Origin: Chlorobium sp.
GTDB lineage: Bacteria; Bacteroidota; Chlorobiia; Chlorobiales; Chlorobiaceae
Reading direction: 5' to 3'
Assembly (NCBI GenBank): GCA_028278005.1
Contig: JANQFD010000055.1
Coordinates: 1-44,572 of the forward strand
DNA: 44,572 nt
The notes below the pieces were generated by a model that had not been told where the DNA came from, ran no database searches, and worked only from the letters and a program-made list of their open reading frames with translations. Every line of letters begins with the position of its first letter. Positions within the stretch are counted from its first letter, which is position 1. Shown here in pieces: positions 33,583-42,768 of the stretch. Made by a program: the position numbers and the translations under genes.

Positions 33583-34087
33583 ACGTGTAGCGAATGCCAT
33601 CCTGGTCTTTACTTGCCTCCACGAAAAGGGTGTCCTTGCCGGTGATGCGATAGCTTCCTGTTATGGTTTTGCCTTTCCTGTCCTTTTTTTTCTTTTTTTC
33701 GTTAACAGTAATGATTCCTTCATTGATGTGGAGGGTGAGGTTGTTTCCCTGAATATCGATAGCTCCGTTACCCAGATAGCCGTAACTGCTGCCGAAAAAC
33801 GAACCGTTTGCCTCAATGGTATAGTTTCGGTCAACGGTTATCGACCCTTCAGCTTCAAAGGTGTTGATCGGTATAGGTACCTTGAGAAAGTCCGGAGTTA
33901 CCGATGCACTGACAAGCTTCCAGTTACCGATGAGTTTTTCGGAATCCGAAGCTGCATCATCTTTGGCTTTTTCGGTTTTAGTGTAAAAAGGGGGGGCGGG
34001 GATGCTGCGGGTAAGCGAGGCAAAGCCGGCTGCTCCCGACAAAACGAAGACCAATGCCAGCGCCCATATGGTTCTTTTCCTGTTCAT
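33557..34087 (-). CDS. secreted lipocalin-like protein, unknown function
   Basis: A 176-residue protein with a signal peptide (RTIWALALVFVLSGAAGFASL). The mature part begins with a charged linker (KTEKAKDDAASDSEK). It then becomes a beta-rich domain opening with LIGNWKLVSASVTP, the GxW entry of lipocalin-like barrels. A lysine cluster (NEKKKKKDRKGK) sits in a loop. It resembles lipocalin-like domains in Bacteroidota/Chlorobi exported proteins, but I cannot name it. It converges with cinA and overlaps its 3' end. Confidence 0.7.
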   Translation of the reverse strand: MNRKRTIWALALVFVLSGAAGFASLTRSIPAPPFYTKTEKAKDDAASDSEKLIGNWKLVSASVTPDFLKVPIPINTFEAEGSITVDRNYTIEANGSFFGSSYGYLGNGAIDIQGNNLTLHINEGIITVNEKKKKKDRKGKTITGSYRITGKDTLFVEASKDQDGIRYTFNLALVNF

Positions 34088-34498
34088 AGTGTTCTTTACT
34101 TGCTGTAATCATGCTTGAAGTGCCCTGTAAGGCAGGTAAACAATAAAGAAGATAGTATAACAACAATAAGGGTTGTACAGAAGTTTTTTCAGCCTGTGTT
34201 GAGCGTTTCAAAATACGCTGTATATATATTCATTAGTTAATCCTAAATTGAGCGATTGCCAATCATGCCGTCCTTTGCAGATGCATGGAGTTCAGCTGTG
34301 TTCCGACAAGTCGGGAATGCCGTTTACCGGTAACGAAGCAGGTTCGCTGTGATCGGCATTGCCCGGAACGCTCAGTTCAGATGAATGTAAGTCTTCAGTG
34401 AAAAAATAGTCCTTGTTGATCCCTTTGCCTGAAAAGCGTTGCATGGTAAAACGCAGGATGTCATTACCCGTTCAACTACGATAAACACAGACCGTATT
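34088..34498. other. 411-bp intergenic region before mutL
   Basis: I see no convincing gene here. A TCCGACAAGTCGGGA palindrome (34300-34314) echoes the internal hairpin of the MITE family, but the terminal repeats are absent, so this may be a relic. The region should contain divergent promoters for the secreted protein gene and mutL. Confidence 0.4.
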
Positions 34499-36373
34499 AT
34501 GCCGAGTATTCAGAGGTTACCCGATATTGTGGCCAACAAGATCTCAGCCGGCGAGGTTGTCCAGCGCCCGGCTTCGGTGGTTAAAGAGCTGTTGGAAAAT
34601 GCCATCGACGCCGGTGCAACCCGTATTGTCGTTTCAATCAAAGACGCAGGAAAACAGCTTGTTCAGGTGATAGATAACGGGTCAGGCATGGAAGAATCGG
34701 ATGCGCTGTCATGTGTTGAGCGTTTTGCGACCAGCAAGATCAGAAGCGCTGAAGAACTTGAAGCTCTCGGTACTCTCGGGTTTAGAGGGGAAGCACTTGC
34801 CAGCATTTCCGCAGTCTCCCATTTCGAGCTGAAGACACGCCATGATGGCGGTGAGATAGGTATGCTGCTTCGATATGAAGGGGGAGAGCTTTCGGAACAG
34901 GTCAAGAACGCTTGTGAGGTTGGTACTTCGATAAGCGTGAGGAACCTTTTTTATAACGTTCCAGCCCGAAGGAAATTTCTTAAAACCAATGCGACGGAAT
35001 TCAGGCACATTTTCGAGGTTGTAAAAGCACAGGTACTTGCCTATCCGGAGATCGAATGGCAGATGTTCAATGATGACGAGGAACTGTTCGATTTCAGGAG
35101 TTCCGATATCCATGAACGTTTAAACTTTTTTTTCGGCGACGACTTTTCCGCCAGCCTTTCAGAGGTTCATGAGGAAAACGATTTTCTCTCCCTGCACGGC
35201 TATCTCGGAAAACCGTCAATGCAGAAGCGCCAGAAACATGAACAGTATATCTATATAAACAGGCGTGTCGTTCAGAATCGAATGCTTTCCCAGGCTCTAC
35301 AGCAGGCATACGGTGAATTGCTTGAAGATCGTCATGTTCCGTTCGCTCTGCTGTTTCTCGGGATCGATGCACGGCAAATCGATGTCAATGTTCATCCTGC
35401 AAAGCTCGAGGTCAAGTTCGAGGACGACAGGAGTGTGAGGAGTATGTTTTATACGATTATCAGGAGGACAGTGCGACTCCAGGATTTTTCTCCTGATGTC
35501 GTCGACCGGGATCTGGCCGGAAAGAGCCGGGGTTTCAGTGGGAAGCTCCCTCAAGAGAATGCCGCAACGTTGAAATTTCCGGATGTTCCTTCACGTTCTT
35601 CGACAACGGATGATCTTTACAGAGAATTTCGGGACAGTATTGCGGAAACAAGGGACTCGGGAAGATCGGTTGTCAATGAGCAGGCAGGGTTATTTGCTCA
35701 GAAGCCGGATCTCTATAATGAGCCCTCAGGTGAAGAACCACACGGCGAATTCAAGCGCATTCCTGCGAGGTTTCTTGACGACGAGCAACCGGAACCGGAA
35801 GAATCGGAGACGAAAATATGGCAGTTGCACAACAAATACATCTGTTGCCAGATCAGGCAGGGATTGATGCTTATTGATCAGCATGTCGCCCACGAGAGGG
35901 TGCTGTATGAGCGGGCGATTGATATTATGGACAACAATGTTCCGAATTCCCAGCAACTGCTTTTTCCCCAGAAGATCGAACTGAATCCCTGGGAGTATGA
36001 GATCTACCGGGAAATATGCGATGATCTCGGCAGGCTGGGTTTTAATCTCGGCGCATTCGGAGCAAGGACTGTGATGATAGAAGGTGTCCCTCAGGATGTT
36101 CGAAGTGGCTCCGAAACATTTATCCTGCAGGACATGATTCATGAGTATCAGCAGAATGCAGAAAAACTGAAGCTTGAAAAACGTGAAAATCTGGCGAAAT
36201 CCTACTCCTGCCGCAATGCTATAATGAGTGGTCAGAAGCTGAGCCTTGAAGAGATGCGATCACTGATCGACAAGCTGTTTGCGACCGGAATGCCCTATGT
36301 TTGCCCTCATGGTCGTCCGGTCATCATCAGAATAATGCTCGACCAGCTTGACAGAATGTTCGGCAGGAAGTAG
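34499..36373 (+). CDS. mutL: DNA mismatch repair protein MutL with endonuclease motif
   Basis: A 624-residue protein read from ATG 34499 (MPSIQRLPDIVANKIS); the TTG at 34439 adds a leader-like 20 residues. The GHKL ATPase is clear: LLENAIDAGATRI, QVIDNGSGM, GTLGFRGEALASIS. The linker (about 330-430) is polar. The C-terminal dimerisation domain has LIDQHVAHERVLYERA, a DQHA(x)2E(x)4E endonuclease motif with Val for Ala, plus SCRNAIMSG and CPHGRPV. This indicates a nicking MutL as in organisms lacking MutH. It couples MutS mismatch recognition to strand removal. tRNA-Arg follows downstream. Confidence 0.95.
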   Translation: MPSIQRLPDIVANKISAGEVVQRPASVVKELLENAIDAGATRIVVSIKDAGKQLVQVIDNGSGMEESDALSCVERFATSKIRSAEELEALGTLGFRGEALASISAVSHFELKTRHDGGEIGMLLRYEGGELSEQVKNACEVGTSISVRNLFYNVPARRKFLKTNATEFRHIFEVVKAQVLAYPEIEWQMFNDDEELFDFRSSDIHERLNFFFGDDFSASLSEVHEENDFLSLHGYLGKPSMQKRQKHEQYIYINRRVVQNRMLSQALQQAYGELLEDRHVPFALLFLGIDARQIDVNVHPAKLEVKFEDDRSVRSMFYTIIRRTVRLQDFSPDVVDRDLAGKSRGFSGKLPQENAATLKFPDVPSRSSTTDDLYREFRDSIAETRDSGRSVVNEQAGLFAQKPDLYNEPSGEEPHGEFKRIPARFLDDEQPEPEESETKIWQLHNKYICCQIRQGLMLIDQHVAHERVLYERAIDIMDNNVPNSQQLLFPQKIELNPWEYEIYREICDDLGRLGFNLGAFGARTVMIEGVPQDVRSGSETFILQDMIHEYQQNAEKLKLEKRENLAKSYSCRNAIMSGQKLSLEEMRSLIDKLFATGMPYVCPHGRPVIIRIMLDQLDRMFGRK

Positions 36374-36413
36374 ATTTTGGGTGGTATGAGAAAAGTATTA
36401 CATTTATCCCCAT

Positions 36414-36486
36414 ACCCTTGTAGCTCAGTGGATAGAGCAACAGTTTCCTAAACTGTGGGTCGGCAGTTCGAGTCTGCCCAAGGGTA
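36414..36486 (+). tRNA. tRNA-Arg (anticodon CCU)
   Basis: A complete cloverleaf. The acceptor stem ACCCTTG (36414-36420) pairs with CAAGGGT (36479-36485). The D-arm is GCTC...GAGC, and the anticodon stem ACAGT/ACTGT has loop TTCCTAA with anticodon CCT at 36447-36449. The T-arm has GTTCGAGTC. The discriminator base is A at 36486, and the genomic CCA is not encoded. It decodes the Arg codon AGG. It lies 40 bases after mutL; no duplicated 3' end is seen nearby, so there is no sign of an integrated element. Confidence 0.93.
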
Positions 36487-36544
36487 CGAAACCCCTGATC
36501 TCTTTTATACCGCCAACCCGTTTCTGCGAGCCGTTTTTTCCGGT

Positions 36545-37075
36545 TTATTGGCAATCGCCATCACCTTCGAAATTCGGGTCGTACTGATCCCAGAGCCAAC
36601 CAGCCACTTTTTCCAGTTCTTCATCCGGCAATGTCATTGCGGGCATGATTCCGAACCTTTCAAACGTCTTTGGGCCGAGAATTGATTTTCCGATAGATGG
36701 GGCTTTCATGTACGATACCATATCGGCGACGGCTCCTTCTTTCTTGCTGTACCGCGCCCGGTATTGGCCGGCAAGTGCAACAATTGAAGGGGCGCTTGTT
36801 GCCGGCGGTGCAAGGGTGTGACATTCCTTGCAATTCTTGGCGTAGATAGCCTCGCACTCTTTGGCCGTAGCGTCAACTGTTGTTTCTTTTGCTATGGCAT
36901 TATTGCCGGCTTCTTCTACAGCTGCGGTTTTCGTTTCTGCAGGGTTTTCTGTTTCCCCGGACGATATCTGCTGTTCTTCGGGAAGCGAGGCATTTTGCTG
37001 CTGGCAGGATGTCATTGCGGCAGCCGATGTAATCAAAAACACACTCAGTGCAAGCGGTGAAAAAAAACGTTTCAT
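36545..37075 (-). CDS. monoheme cytochrome c lipoprotein
   Basis: A 176-residue exported protein. The leader MKRFFSPLALSVFLITSAAA ends in MTSC, an imperfect lipobox, so a lipid anchor is likely. An acidic linker (NPAETKTAAVEEAGN) of about 40 residues follows. The class I heme domain has the site CKECH at about residue 84-88 and the probable axial Met in GIMPAMTLPDEELEKVAGWL. Such small c-type cytochromes carry electrons in the periplasm, for example towards the P840 reaction centre or away from sulfide oxidation. It is not the PscC or c-555 I would recognise. It is a single-gene unit on the minus strand. Confidence 0.85.
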   Translation of the reverse strand: MKRFFSPLALSVFLITSAAAMTSCQQQNASLPEEQQISSGETENPAETKTAAVEEAGNNAIAKETTVDATAKECEAIYAKNCKECHTLAPPATSAPSIVALAGQYRARYSKKEGAVADMVSYMKAPSIGKSILGPKTFERFGIMPAMTLPDEELEKVAGWLWDQYDPNFEGDGDCQ

Positions 37076-37299
37076 GTTGATCTCTTATTGGTTTCAGTAT
37101 TTATCGTTGATTGACAACAGTAGTCGATTTTTGCTGGAACTGTCAAAGTCTGTGGGTCATGTATAATACTAAAAAGCTTTTTTTTGTTCAGCATGATTTA
37201 TGCAGGTCGGCACAGCGTGAACAGTGCTGAAACAATCATGACTCCTGCTGTTGGTTATGGCATAAACCGGATCAGGATGTACGGCTTGGTTACCTCTCT

Positions 37300-37394
37300 G
37301 GTCCCGGCAGGCCGGGACATGAGGGCTTCTCTCGCTCAGCCCGCCACTGAAGTCTCTATTCTGTCCGGGCTCGCGACAATGGATAGAGGTGCCC
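37300..37394. mobile_element. truncated MITE-family relic, reverse orientation, copy 3
   Basis: TCCCGGCAGGCCGGGACATG (37303-37322) and the end GGATAGAGGTGCCC (37381-37394) are recognisable, and read in reverse they follow the left half of the element at 20008. The opposite terminal repeat is missing. It fills part of the gap between the cytochrome gene and the Memo gene; 37076-37299 shows no gene. Confidence 0.5.
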
Positions 37395-37440
37395 TCCGGT
37401 GAATCATGATATAAAACTGACGACTGAAATGCAAGATTGT

Positions 37441-38289
37441 CTATTCATGGAAAGCTACGGCACCGTAGCCCACGACAGATTCCCGGTCGGCGAAGGGCGC
37501 GTCGCCGCTGGAGGTATAATGCAGTGCGGTTGCTTGAAGGGATAGATGATCGGCTGCCAGCATAACCGTTTTTAAGCCGTCCGGACCGCAGAATAGCGTG
37601 ACTTCGCGGGGAATATGACGCTGCAGGGTCTCCCGTTCGTGCTTTTCGAGACCCATGATATCCTTTTTGACAATATAGCGCATTGTTTCCCGATCGATCG
37701 CAACGGCATCGCTCATCGACGGGTAGTGTGACAGGTCTGTGCTTGCAATGATGAGATCATCCGTGCCGAGTTCTGTAAGCAGCATCTTTGCCGATGTTTG
37801 ATAGATGTCTCCCGGATTGCTTCCGAAAAGCATGGGAAGAATGGAAAAACCCGTGCTCAGGGAGCGTTGCAGAAAGGGCAGTTGTACTTCCAGAACGTGA
37901 TCTGATTGATGAGCTGTCGTTGAAAGTGAAACAAGCTCAGGGTAGTTGTCGCGCAACTGCACAGCAAGGGCGGTATTTACGGGGACGTCGCCCAGTGGTG
38001 ACCTCCAGATGTGATGCCCATCGATTGCAATGCCCTCAAAGCATTGAGCATGGGTGTTTCCCATGATGAAAACGGTCTTGTATGGTCTGTTTCTCAGTAC
38101 GGAATAGGCTGCAGCCGCTGTTGCACCGCTGAAACGGTACCCCGCATGGGGGACAACAAGAGCCCTTATGTTTCCGGGATGCTCTGTACATGTTGTTTTC
38201 AAAAGGTCGTCGACAGCCGTTTGAAGCCTGGAAGGGTCTGACGGATAGAATGATCCCGCTGCAGCAGGAAATCTGACAGTTGATTCCAT
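37441..38289 (-). CDS. MEMO1-family protein, AmmeMemoRadiSam system protein B
   Basis: A 282-residue protein of the LigB-like Memo family. VRFPAAAGSFYPSDPSRLQT is the family's opening. Histidines of the putative metal site lie in VVPHAGYRFSGATAA, FIMGNTHAQCFEG, HQSDHVLEVQLPFLQ and STDLSHYP. The next gene upstream on the same strand is the radical SAM partner, 12 bases away. The three-part AmmeMemoRadiSam system (AMMECR1, Memo, radical SAM) is widespread and its product is not established to my knowledge. The AMMECR1-domain part is not in this window. Confidence 0.88.
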   Translation of the reverse strand: MESTVRFPAAAGSFYPSDPSRLQTAVDDLLKTTCTEHPGNIRALVVPHAGYRFSGATAAAAYSVLRNRPYKTVFIMGNTHAQCFEGIAIDGHHIWRSPLGDVPVNTALAVQLRDNYPELVSLSTTAHQSDHVLEVQLPFLQRSLSTGFSILPMLFGSNPGDIYQTSAKMLLTELGTDDLIIASTDLSHYPSMSDAVAIDRETMRYIVKKDIMGLEKHERETLQRHIPREVTLFCGPDGLKTVMLAADHLSLQATALHYTSSGDAPFADRESVVGYGAVAFHE

Positions 38290-38301
38290 GATGTGTTCCT
38301 T

Positions 38302-39300
38302 TCAGGAGATAGTGACTACGGGCATGGCGCATCCAGGACAACAGCCACCCCTGTCATGAGGTATCACGCTGTAACGGATGCGTTCGACCACAACGTTCCC
38401 GCATCGGGGACAGCATGTGTTTTCAAGGTTGCCGGATGCGTAAACATATAAAAGGCCGGCTTGTTTTCCGATAGCATATGCCTGGTCGAGAAGAGCTGTT
38501 GCTGTATGCGGCGTGTCGCGCATTTTCCAGGAAATTTCAGGCACAAATGCAGAAACATGCCACGGGATTCCCGGCCCGAGTTCCTCAGTGATAAATTCTG
38601 CCAGACGTTCGAGCATTTCAGGTGAATCCGAATAACCGGGTATCAGGAGGGTGGTTATTTCAAGGTGTACGCTCGAACGGGCAAGACGTTTGAGATTATC
38701 CAGAACCGGCTGCAGAAGGCAACCACATATTTTTCTGTAGAATGAGTCGTCCATTGATTTAAGGTCGATGTTTGCCGCATCGAGCAGAGGTTCCGCTGCA
38801 TCCAGGCAGTTGGCCGACATATAGCCGTTGCTGACCCAGATGCTTTTCAGACCGGCTGAACGAGCTTCTGTCATGATATCGAGCGCGAACTCGGCGAAAA
38901 CCGTCGGCTCGTTATAGGTGCACGAGATTGAAGGGCAGCCGGTGTCGAGAGCTTCCTGCACAATTGAACCCGGAGAACGGAAAGGAAGCTTCATGCCTTC
39001 GCCGGAACTCTGGCTGATCTCCCAGTTCTGGCAGTTGCCGCAACGGAAATTGCATCCGAATGTACCCGCCGAAAGGGTTGATGAGCCCGGTAAAAAATGG
39101 TACAGCGGTTTTTTTTCGACAGGATCTCTTGCAATCGTTACAGGATACCCATAGTTCAGGGTGAACAGTTTTCCTCCCCGGTTAATCCGCACTCTGCAGA
39201 GTCCGGGACGGCCATCACGGATTTTGCAGAAACGGTGACACAGGTTGCATTGTACTGTGTTTTCAGGGAGTGAACGATAAAACCGTGCTTCAGCTGGCAT
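38302..39300 (-). CDS. amrS: AmmeMemoRadiSam system radical SAM enzyme
   Basis: A 332-residue radical SAM protein. An N-terminal Cys motif CNLCHRFCKIRDGRPGLC is followed by the cluster site GTFGCNFRCGNCQNW (CxxxCxxC) at about residues 80-90, and CTYNEPTVFAEFALDI further on. A C-terminal zinc-ribbon-like pair, CCPRCGNVV and GGCCPGCAMP, closes the protein. The order matches AmrS, the PflA-related member of the AmmeMemoRadiSam system. The substrate is unknown. The gene is read in the order amrS then Memo on the minus strand, downstream of dapF by 30 bases, so the three may share a transcript. Confidence 0.9.
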   Translation of the reverse strand: MPAEARFYRSLPENTVQCNLCHRFCKIRDGRPGLCRVRINRGGKLFTLNYGYPVTIARDPVEKKPLYHFLPGSSTLSAGTFGCNFRCGNCQNWEISQSSGEGMKLPFRSPGSIVQEALDTGCPSISCTYNEPTVFAEFALDIMTEARSAGLKSIWVSNGYMSANCLDAAEPLLDAANIDLKSMDDSFYRKICGCLLQPVLDNLKRLARSSVHLEITTLLIPGYSDSPEMLERLAEFITEELGPGIPWHVSAFVPEISWKMRDTPHTATALLDQAYAIGKQAGLLYVYASGNLENTCCPRCGNVVVERIRYSVIPHDRGGCCPGCAMPVVTIS

Positions 39301-39330
39301 GAAAACGGCATGGATGATTTTGTCAGGCCA

Positions 39331-40119
39331 TTACACTTCAACCGTTCCTGTATACACAATTTTTGCCGGTCCGGAAAGGAACACCTCCTGCAGGTCATCG
39401 GAAAAATCAACATGCAGGACATCTCCGCTTCTTACGGTAACCCTGACGCTTTTCGAAGAGACTTTTCCCAGTTTATAGCTCATGATCGCTGCAGCGACAG
39501 CTCCGGTTCCGCATGCAAGTGTTTCCGCCTCGACCCCCCTCTCGAATGTCCTGACATTGAGTGTGTCGGGGCCGGTAATTTCAAGGAAATTGACATTTGT
39601 CCCTTCGGGGAACAGATCGCTGTTGCTCCGGATGGTTCTGCCTGCATCGTCTACATTGAAGGTTTCAAGTCCTTCGGTATAGATGATCGTATGGGGCGAG
39701 CCGGTATCGATAAAATGACAGGAAAAACCGTTAGCATAAAAATTGTTTCTATAATCCCCGGGCACGGTCATTTTCAGTTTAACCTTTTCGGGCCCTGTTA
39801 TCCATGCGTTATACCGGTCTCCATTAGCCTCGAAAGAAACGGTTTCTCCGGCGATGTCATTGAGCCGGGCAAAGTAAGCGGCGCATCTGCCACCGTTCCC
39901 GCACATCGAGCCGGGCTTTCCGTCTGCATTGTAGTAACGCATGCTGAAATCCGAAGTATCGGAAGGCCCTATGAGAATAAGACCGTCGGCACCTATACCG
40001 GTCCTTCTTGTACAAAGTGAACGTATACGGGATTCCGGGAGGTTGACGGTGCTCCGAGTGGTATCTATAACGATGAAATCATTTCCTGCGCCGGACATTT
40101 TTGAGAAGTTGATTTGCAT
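39331..40119 (-). CDS. dapF: diaminopimelate epimerase
   Basis: A 262-residue enzyme. The N-terminal half starts MQINFSKMSGAGNDFIVID. The two catalytic cysteines are in GSMCGNGGRCA (Cys73) and LACGTGAVA (Cys202). It interconverts LL- and meso-diaminopimelate for lysine and peptidoglycan synthesis. Length is about 10 residues below the usual 274 without loss of a motif. It shares the aspartate-derived pathway with thrA. It is divergent from pscA across a 410-bp region. Confidence 0.96.
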   Translation of the reverse strand: MQINFSKMSGAGNDFIVIDTTRSTVNLPESRIRSLCTRRTGIGADGLILIGPSDTSDFSMRYYNADGKPGSMCGNGGRCAAYFARLNDIAGETVSFEANGDRYNAWITGPEKVKLKMTVPGDYRNNFYANGFSCHFIDTGSPHTIIYTEGLETFNVDDAGRTIRSNSDLFPEGTNVNFLEITGPDTLNVRTFERGVEAETLACGTGAVAAAIMSYKLGKVSSKSVRVTVRSGDVLHVDFSDDLQEVFLSGPAKIVYTGTVEV

Positions 40120-40529
40120 TATACCCTCTGTTGATTAAAAGGAACTGTTCGCGTAACGGTATGTTAAGGATGGTGCGGGCAAGCCTGTATCTTCAGTTAT
40201 AACAACAGTTCCGGTTGCCGTGTCCTGCGGAGGCTTTGCCCAAAAAATTTATTATTAATAAAATTTTCTTATCTTATTCGCTACAGTAACCGGGATTTTT
40301 TTTAGTAAATTAACTGTCGAAAGTGTTTGTTGTAAAGGTTTTTCTTCCGGTCTGTTCAAGACTGCAGCACAAGATTGACAATCCGGTCAGAATCACCCCG
40401 ATAGAAGCAGGGCATGAGAATAGATGCATAAGTGAACTCTCTGATTTGCATGCAGTTACAAGGTGAGTTTCATTTTTTCTTTATGGTTTCTTCAACCAGT
40501 TAATATGTCCAAACAAAGGAGAGAATACA
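40120..40529 (+). promoter_or_regulatory. 410-bp non-coding leader/promoter region of pscA
   Basis: There is no protein-coding frame. It contains an AT-rich block (AAAAAATTTATTATTAATAA, 40243-40262) and the -35-like TTGACA at 40375-40380 without a clear -10 at the usual spacing. AAAGGAGAG is about 5 bases before the pscA ATG. The long distance suggests a sizeable 5' untranslated region or an upstream regulatory site controlling reaction-centre expression. Confidence 0.5.
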
Positions 40530-42725
40530 ATGGCTGATCAAGCAAATCCTACAGGAGTCAAGCCAAAGGGGAAAGTTCCTCCTCCCAAAGGGAAGGTACC
40601 TCCTCCAAAGGGGAATGGTGCGCCAGCCGAGGCATCCGTGATCAAAGAGAAGGATGCTGCGCAAATGAGGCGCTTCCTGTTCCAGCGAACAGAAACCCGA
40701 TCAACAAAGTGGTATCAGGTTTTTGATACCGACAAGCTTGACGACGAACAGGTGGTTGGCGCTCACCTGGCTTTGTTGGGTGTGCTCGGGTTTGTTATGG
40801 GTATTTACTATTTGTCAGGGATTCAGGTTCTGCCCTGGGGCGCGCCTGGTTTTCATGACAACTGGTTCTACCTGACAATCAAGCCAAGAATGGTGTCGCT
40901 GGGTATTGATACTTACAGTGCCAGAACCGAGGATTTAATTGCAGCCTCATGGAAGCTTATAGGATGGACGATCCTTCATTTTATTTCCGGTTCGATTCTT
41001 ATTTTCGGAGGTTGGCGTCATTGGACCCACAACCTTACCAATCCTTTTACCGGACGTGCCGGTAATTTCCGCGAATTCAGGTTTCTTGGAAAATTCGGTG
41101 ACGCTGTTTTCCAGGGTACCAGTGCAAAAACCTACAAAGATGCTCTCGGGCCTCATGCCGTTTACATGTCGCTTCTCTTCCTTGGATGGGGACTGGTGAT
41201 GTGGCTGGCTCTTGGAATCGCGCCGATTCCAGATTTTCAGACAATAAATTCCGAGGCATTCATGTCCTTTATTTTCTTTATTGTCTTTTTTGCTCTGGGT
41301 CTGTACTGGTGGAAAAATCCGCCGAATGCGGCCATTCATCTCAATGATGACATGAAAGCTGCTTTCTCGGTGCATCTGACAGCCATAGGCTATGTTAATA
41401 TTGCACTCGGTATTATCGCTTTTGTTGCGTTCCAGCAGGAATCGTTTGCTCCTTATTATGCGGAACTTGACAAACTTGTCTTTTACATCTACGGTGAACC
41501 GTTCAACCGCGTGAGTTTCGATTTCGTACAGGAAGGAGGCCAGGTTCTCGCAGGTTCAAAAGAGTTCGATGAGTTTCCTGCATATGCGATCCTGCCGAAA
41601 AACGGCGAATCCTTCGGAATGGCACGCGTTGTCATCAACCTGATTGTTTTCAACCACATTATCTGTGGTGTTCTCTATGTTTTTGCAGGTGTTTACCATG
41701 GCGGTCAGTACCTTCTCAAGGTACAGATCAACGGTCTCTACAACCAGATCAAGTCAATCTGGGTTGCTAAAGGCCGCGATCAGGAAGCCCAGGTCAAGAT
41801 CCTCGGTACCATCATGGCACTCTGTTTTGCCACCATGCTTTCGGTCTATGCGGTTATCGTCTGGAATACGATATGCGAGCTGAATATTTTCGGGACAAAC
41901 ATCATGATGTCCTTCTACTGGCTCAAACCGCTGCCCTTCCTGCACTGGATGTTCGAGGACCCAAGCATCAATGACTGGGTTATGGCTCACGTTATTGTGG
42001 CAGGCTCGCTCTTCTCGTTAATCGCACTTGCCCGTATTGCATTCTTCTCGCATACGTCTCCGTTGTGGGATGATCTCGGGCTCAAGAAAAACTCTTACTC
42101 ATTCCCGTGTCTCGGACCGGTATACGGTGGTACCTGCGGTGTGTCTATTCAGGACCAGCTCTGGTTTGCGATGCTTTGGGGAGTCAAGGGGCTTTCAGCT
42201 GTCTGCTGGTATATTGACGGCGCATGGCTCGCTTCGATGATGTACGGCGTTCCTGCTGCCGATGCAAAAGCATGGGATGCAGTTGCCGGATTGTCTCATC
42301 ATTATTCCGCGGGTATTTTCTACTATTTCTGGACTGAAACAGTGACGATCTTCTCCAGCTCGCACCTTTCGGTCATTCTCTGTATCGGCCACCTTGTATG
42401 GTTCATCAGTTTTGCCGTCTGGTTTGAAGACAGGGGTTCAAGACTTGAAGGTGCCGATATCCAGACACGTACAGTCAGATGGTTCGGCAAGAAGTTCCTT
42501 AATCGCGATGTCAAGTTCAGATTCCCTGTACTGACGATTTCGGACTCGAAGCTTGCCGGTACATTCCTGTATTTCGGCGGTACATTCATGCTTGTCTTCC
42601 TGTTCATAGCCAACGGTTTTTATCAGACCGATACGCCGGCACTGCCGCCGGTTGGCGATGCTGCAGTTACCGGACAGCAGCTGCTGACGCAGGTTGTCGA
42701 CTTTATTATAAAACTTATTGCCTGA
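40530..42725 (+). CDS. pscA: photosystem P840 reaction centre core polypeptide
   Basis: A 731-residue protein, the core of the homodimeric type I reaction centre. The hallmark Fx loop FPCLGPVYGGTCGVSIQDQL has Cys527 and Cys536 bridging a [4Fe-4S] cluster between the two copies. Eleven membrane segments are expected; antenna-type and P840-binding helices are recognisable, such as HLALLGVLGFVMGIYYLSG and FVAFQQESFAPYY. The N-terminus carries a PPPKGK repeat (about 10-30) outside the membrane. The text agrees closely with the Chlorobaculum PscA as I recall it. PscA binds BChl a and the Chl a-type primary acceptor A0. pscB follows after a strong hairpin; the FMO protein and PscC/D genes are not in this window. 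Confidence 0.98.
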   Translation: MADQANPTGVKPKGKVPPPKGKVPPPKGNGAPAEASVIKEKDAAQMRRFLFQRTETRSTKWYQVFDTDKLDDEQVVGAHLALLGVLGFVMGIYYLSGIQVLPWGAPGFHDNWFYLTIKPRMVSLGIDTYSARTEDLIAASWKLIGWTILHFISGSILIFGGWRHWTHNLTNPFTGRAGNFREFRFLGKFGDAVFQGTSAKTYKDALGPHAVYMSLLFLGWGLVMWLALGIAPIPDFQTINSEAFMSFIFFIVFFALGLYWWKNPPNAAIHLNDDMKAAFSVHLTAIGYVNIALGIIAFVAFQQESFAPYYAELDKLVFYIYGEPFNRVSFDFVQEGGQVLAGSKEFDEFPAYAILPKNGESFGMARVVINLIVFNHIICGVLYVFAGVYHGGQYLLKVQINGLYNQIKSIWVAKGRDQEAQVKILGTIMALCFATMLSVYAVIVWNTICELNIFGTNIMMSFYWLKPLPFLHWMFEDPSINDWVMAHVIVAGSLFSLIALARIAFFSHTSPLWDDLGLKKNSYSFPCLGPVYGGTCGVSIQDQLWFAMLWGVKGLSAVCWYIDGAWLASMMYGVPAADAKAWDAVAGLSHHYSAGIFYYFWTETVTIFSSSHLSVILCIGHLVWFISFAVWFEDRGSRLEGADIQTRTVRWFGKKFLNRDVKFRFPVLTISDSKLAGTFLYFGGTFMLVFLFIANGFYQTDTPALPPVGDAAVTGQQLLTQVVDFIIKLIA

Positions 42726-42737
42726 TGCACACTGATA

Positions 42738-42768
42738 CGAAGGAGCCGTACTGTACACGGCTCCTTCG
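42738..42768 (+). promoter_or_regulatory. perfect 12-bp hairpin between pscA and pscB
   Basis: CGAAGGAGCCGT (42738-42749) and ACGGCTCCTTCG (42757-42768) form an uninterrupted stem with a 7-base loop, 13 bases past the pscA stop. No T-tract follows (CTTCATATATG), so it is not a standard terminator. It could stabilise the 3' end of the pscA message or partly limit read-through to pscB. Confidence 0.75.

Noticed and set aside
36414..36486. tRNA-Arg as an integration site of a mobile island
   Set aside because: No duplicated tRNA 3' end, integrase or change of gene type follows; the neighbours are ordinary chromosomal genes.
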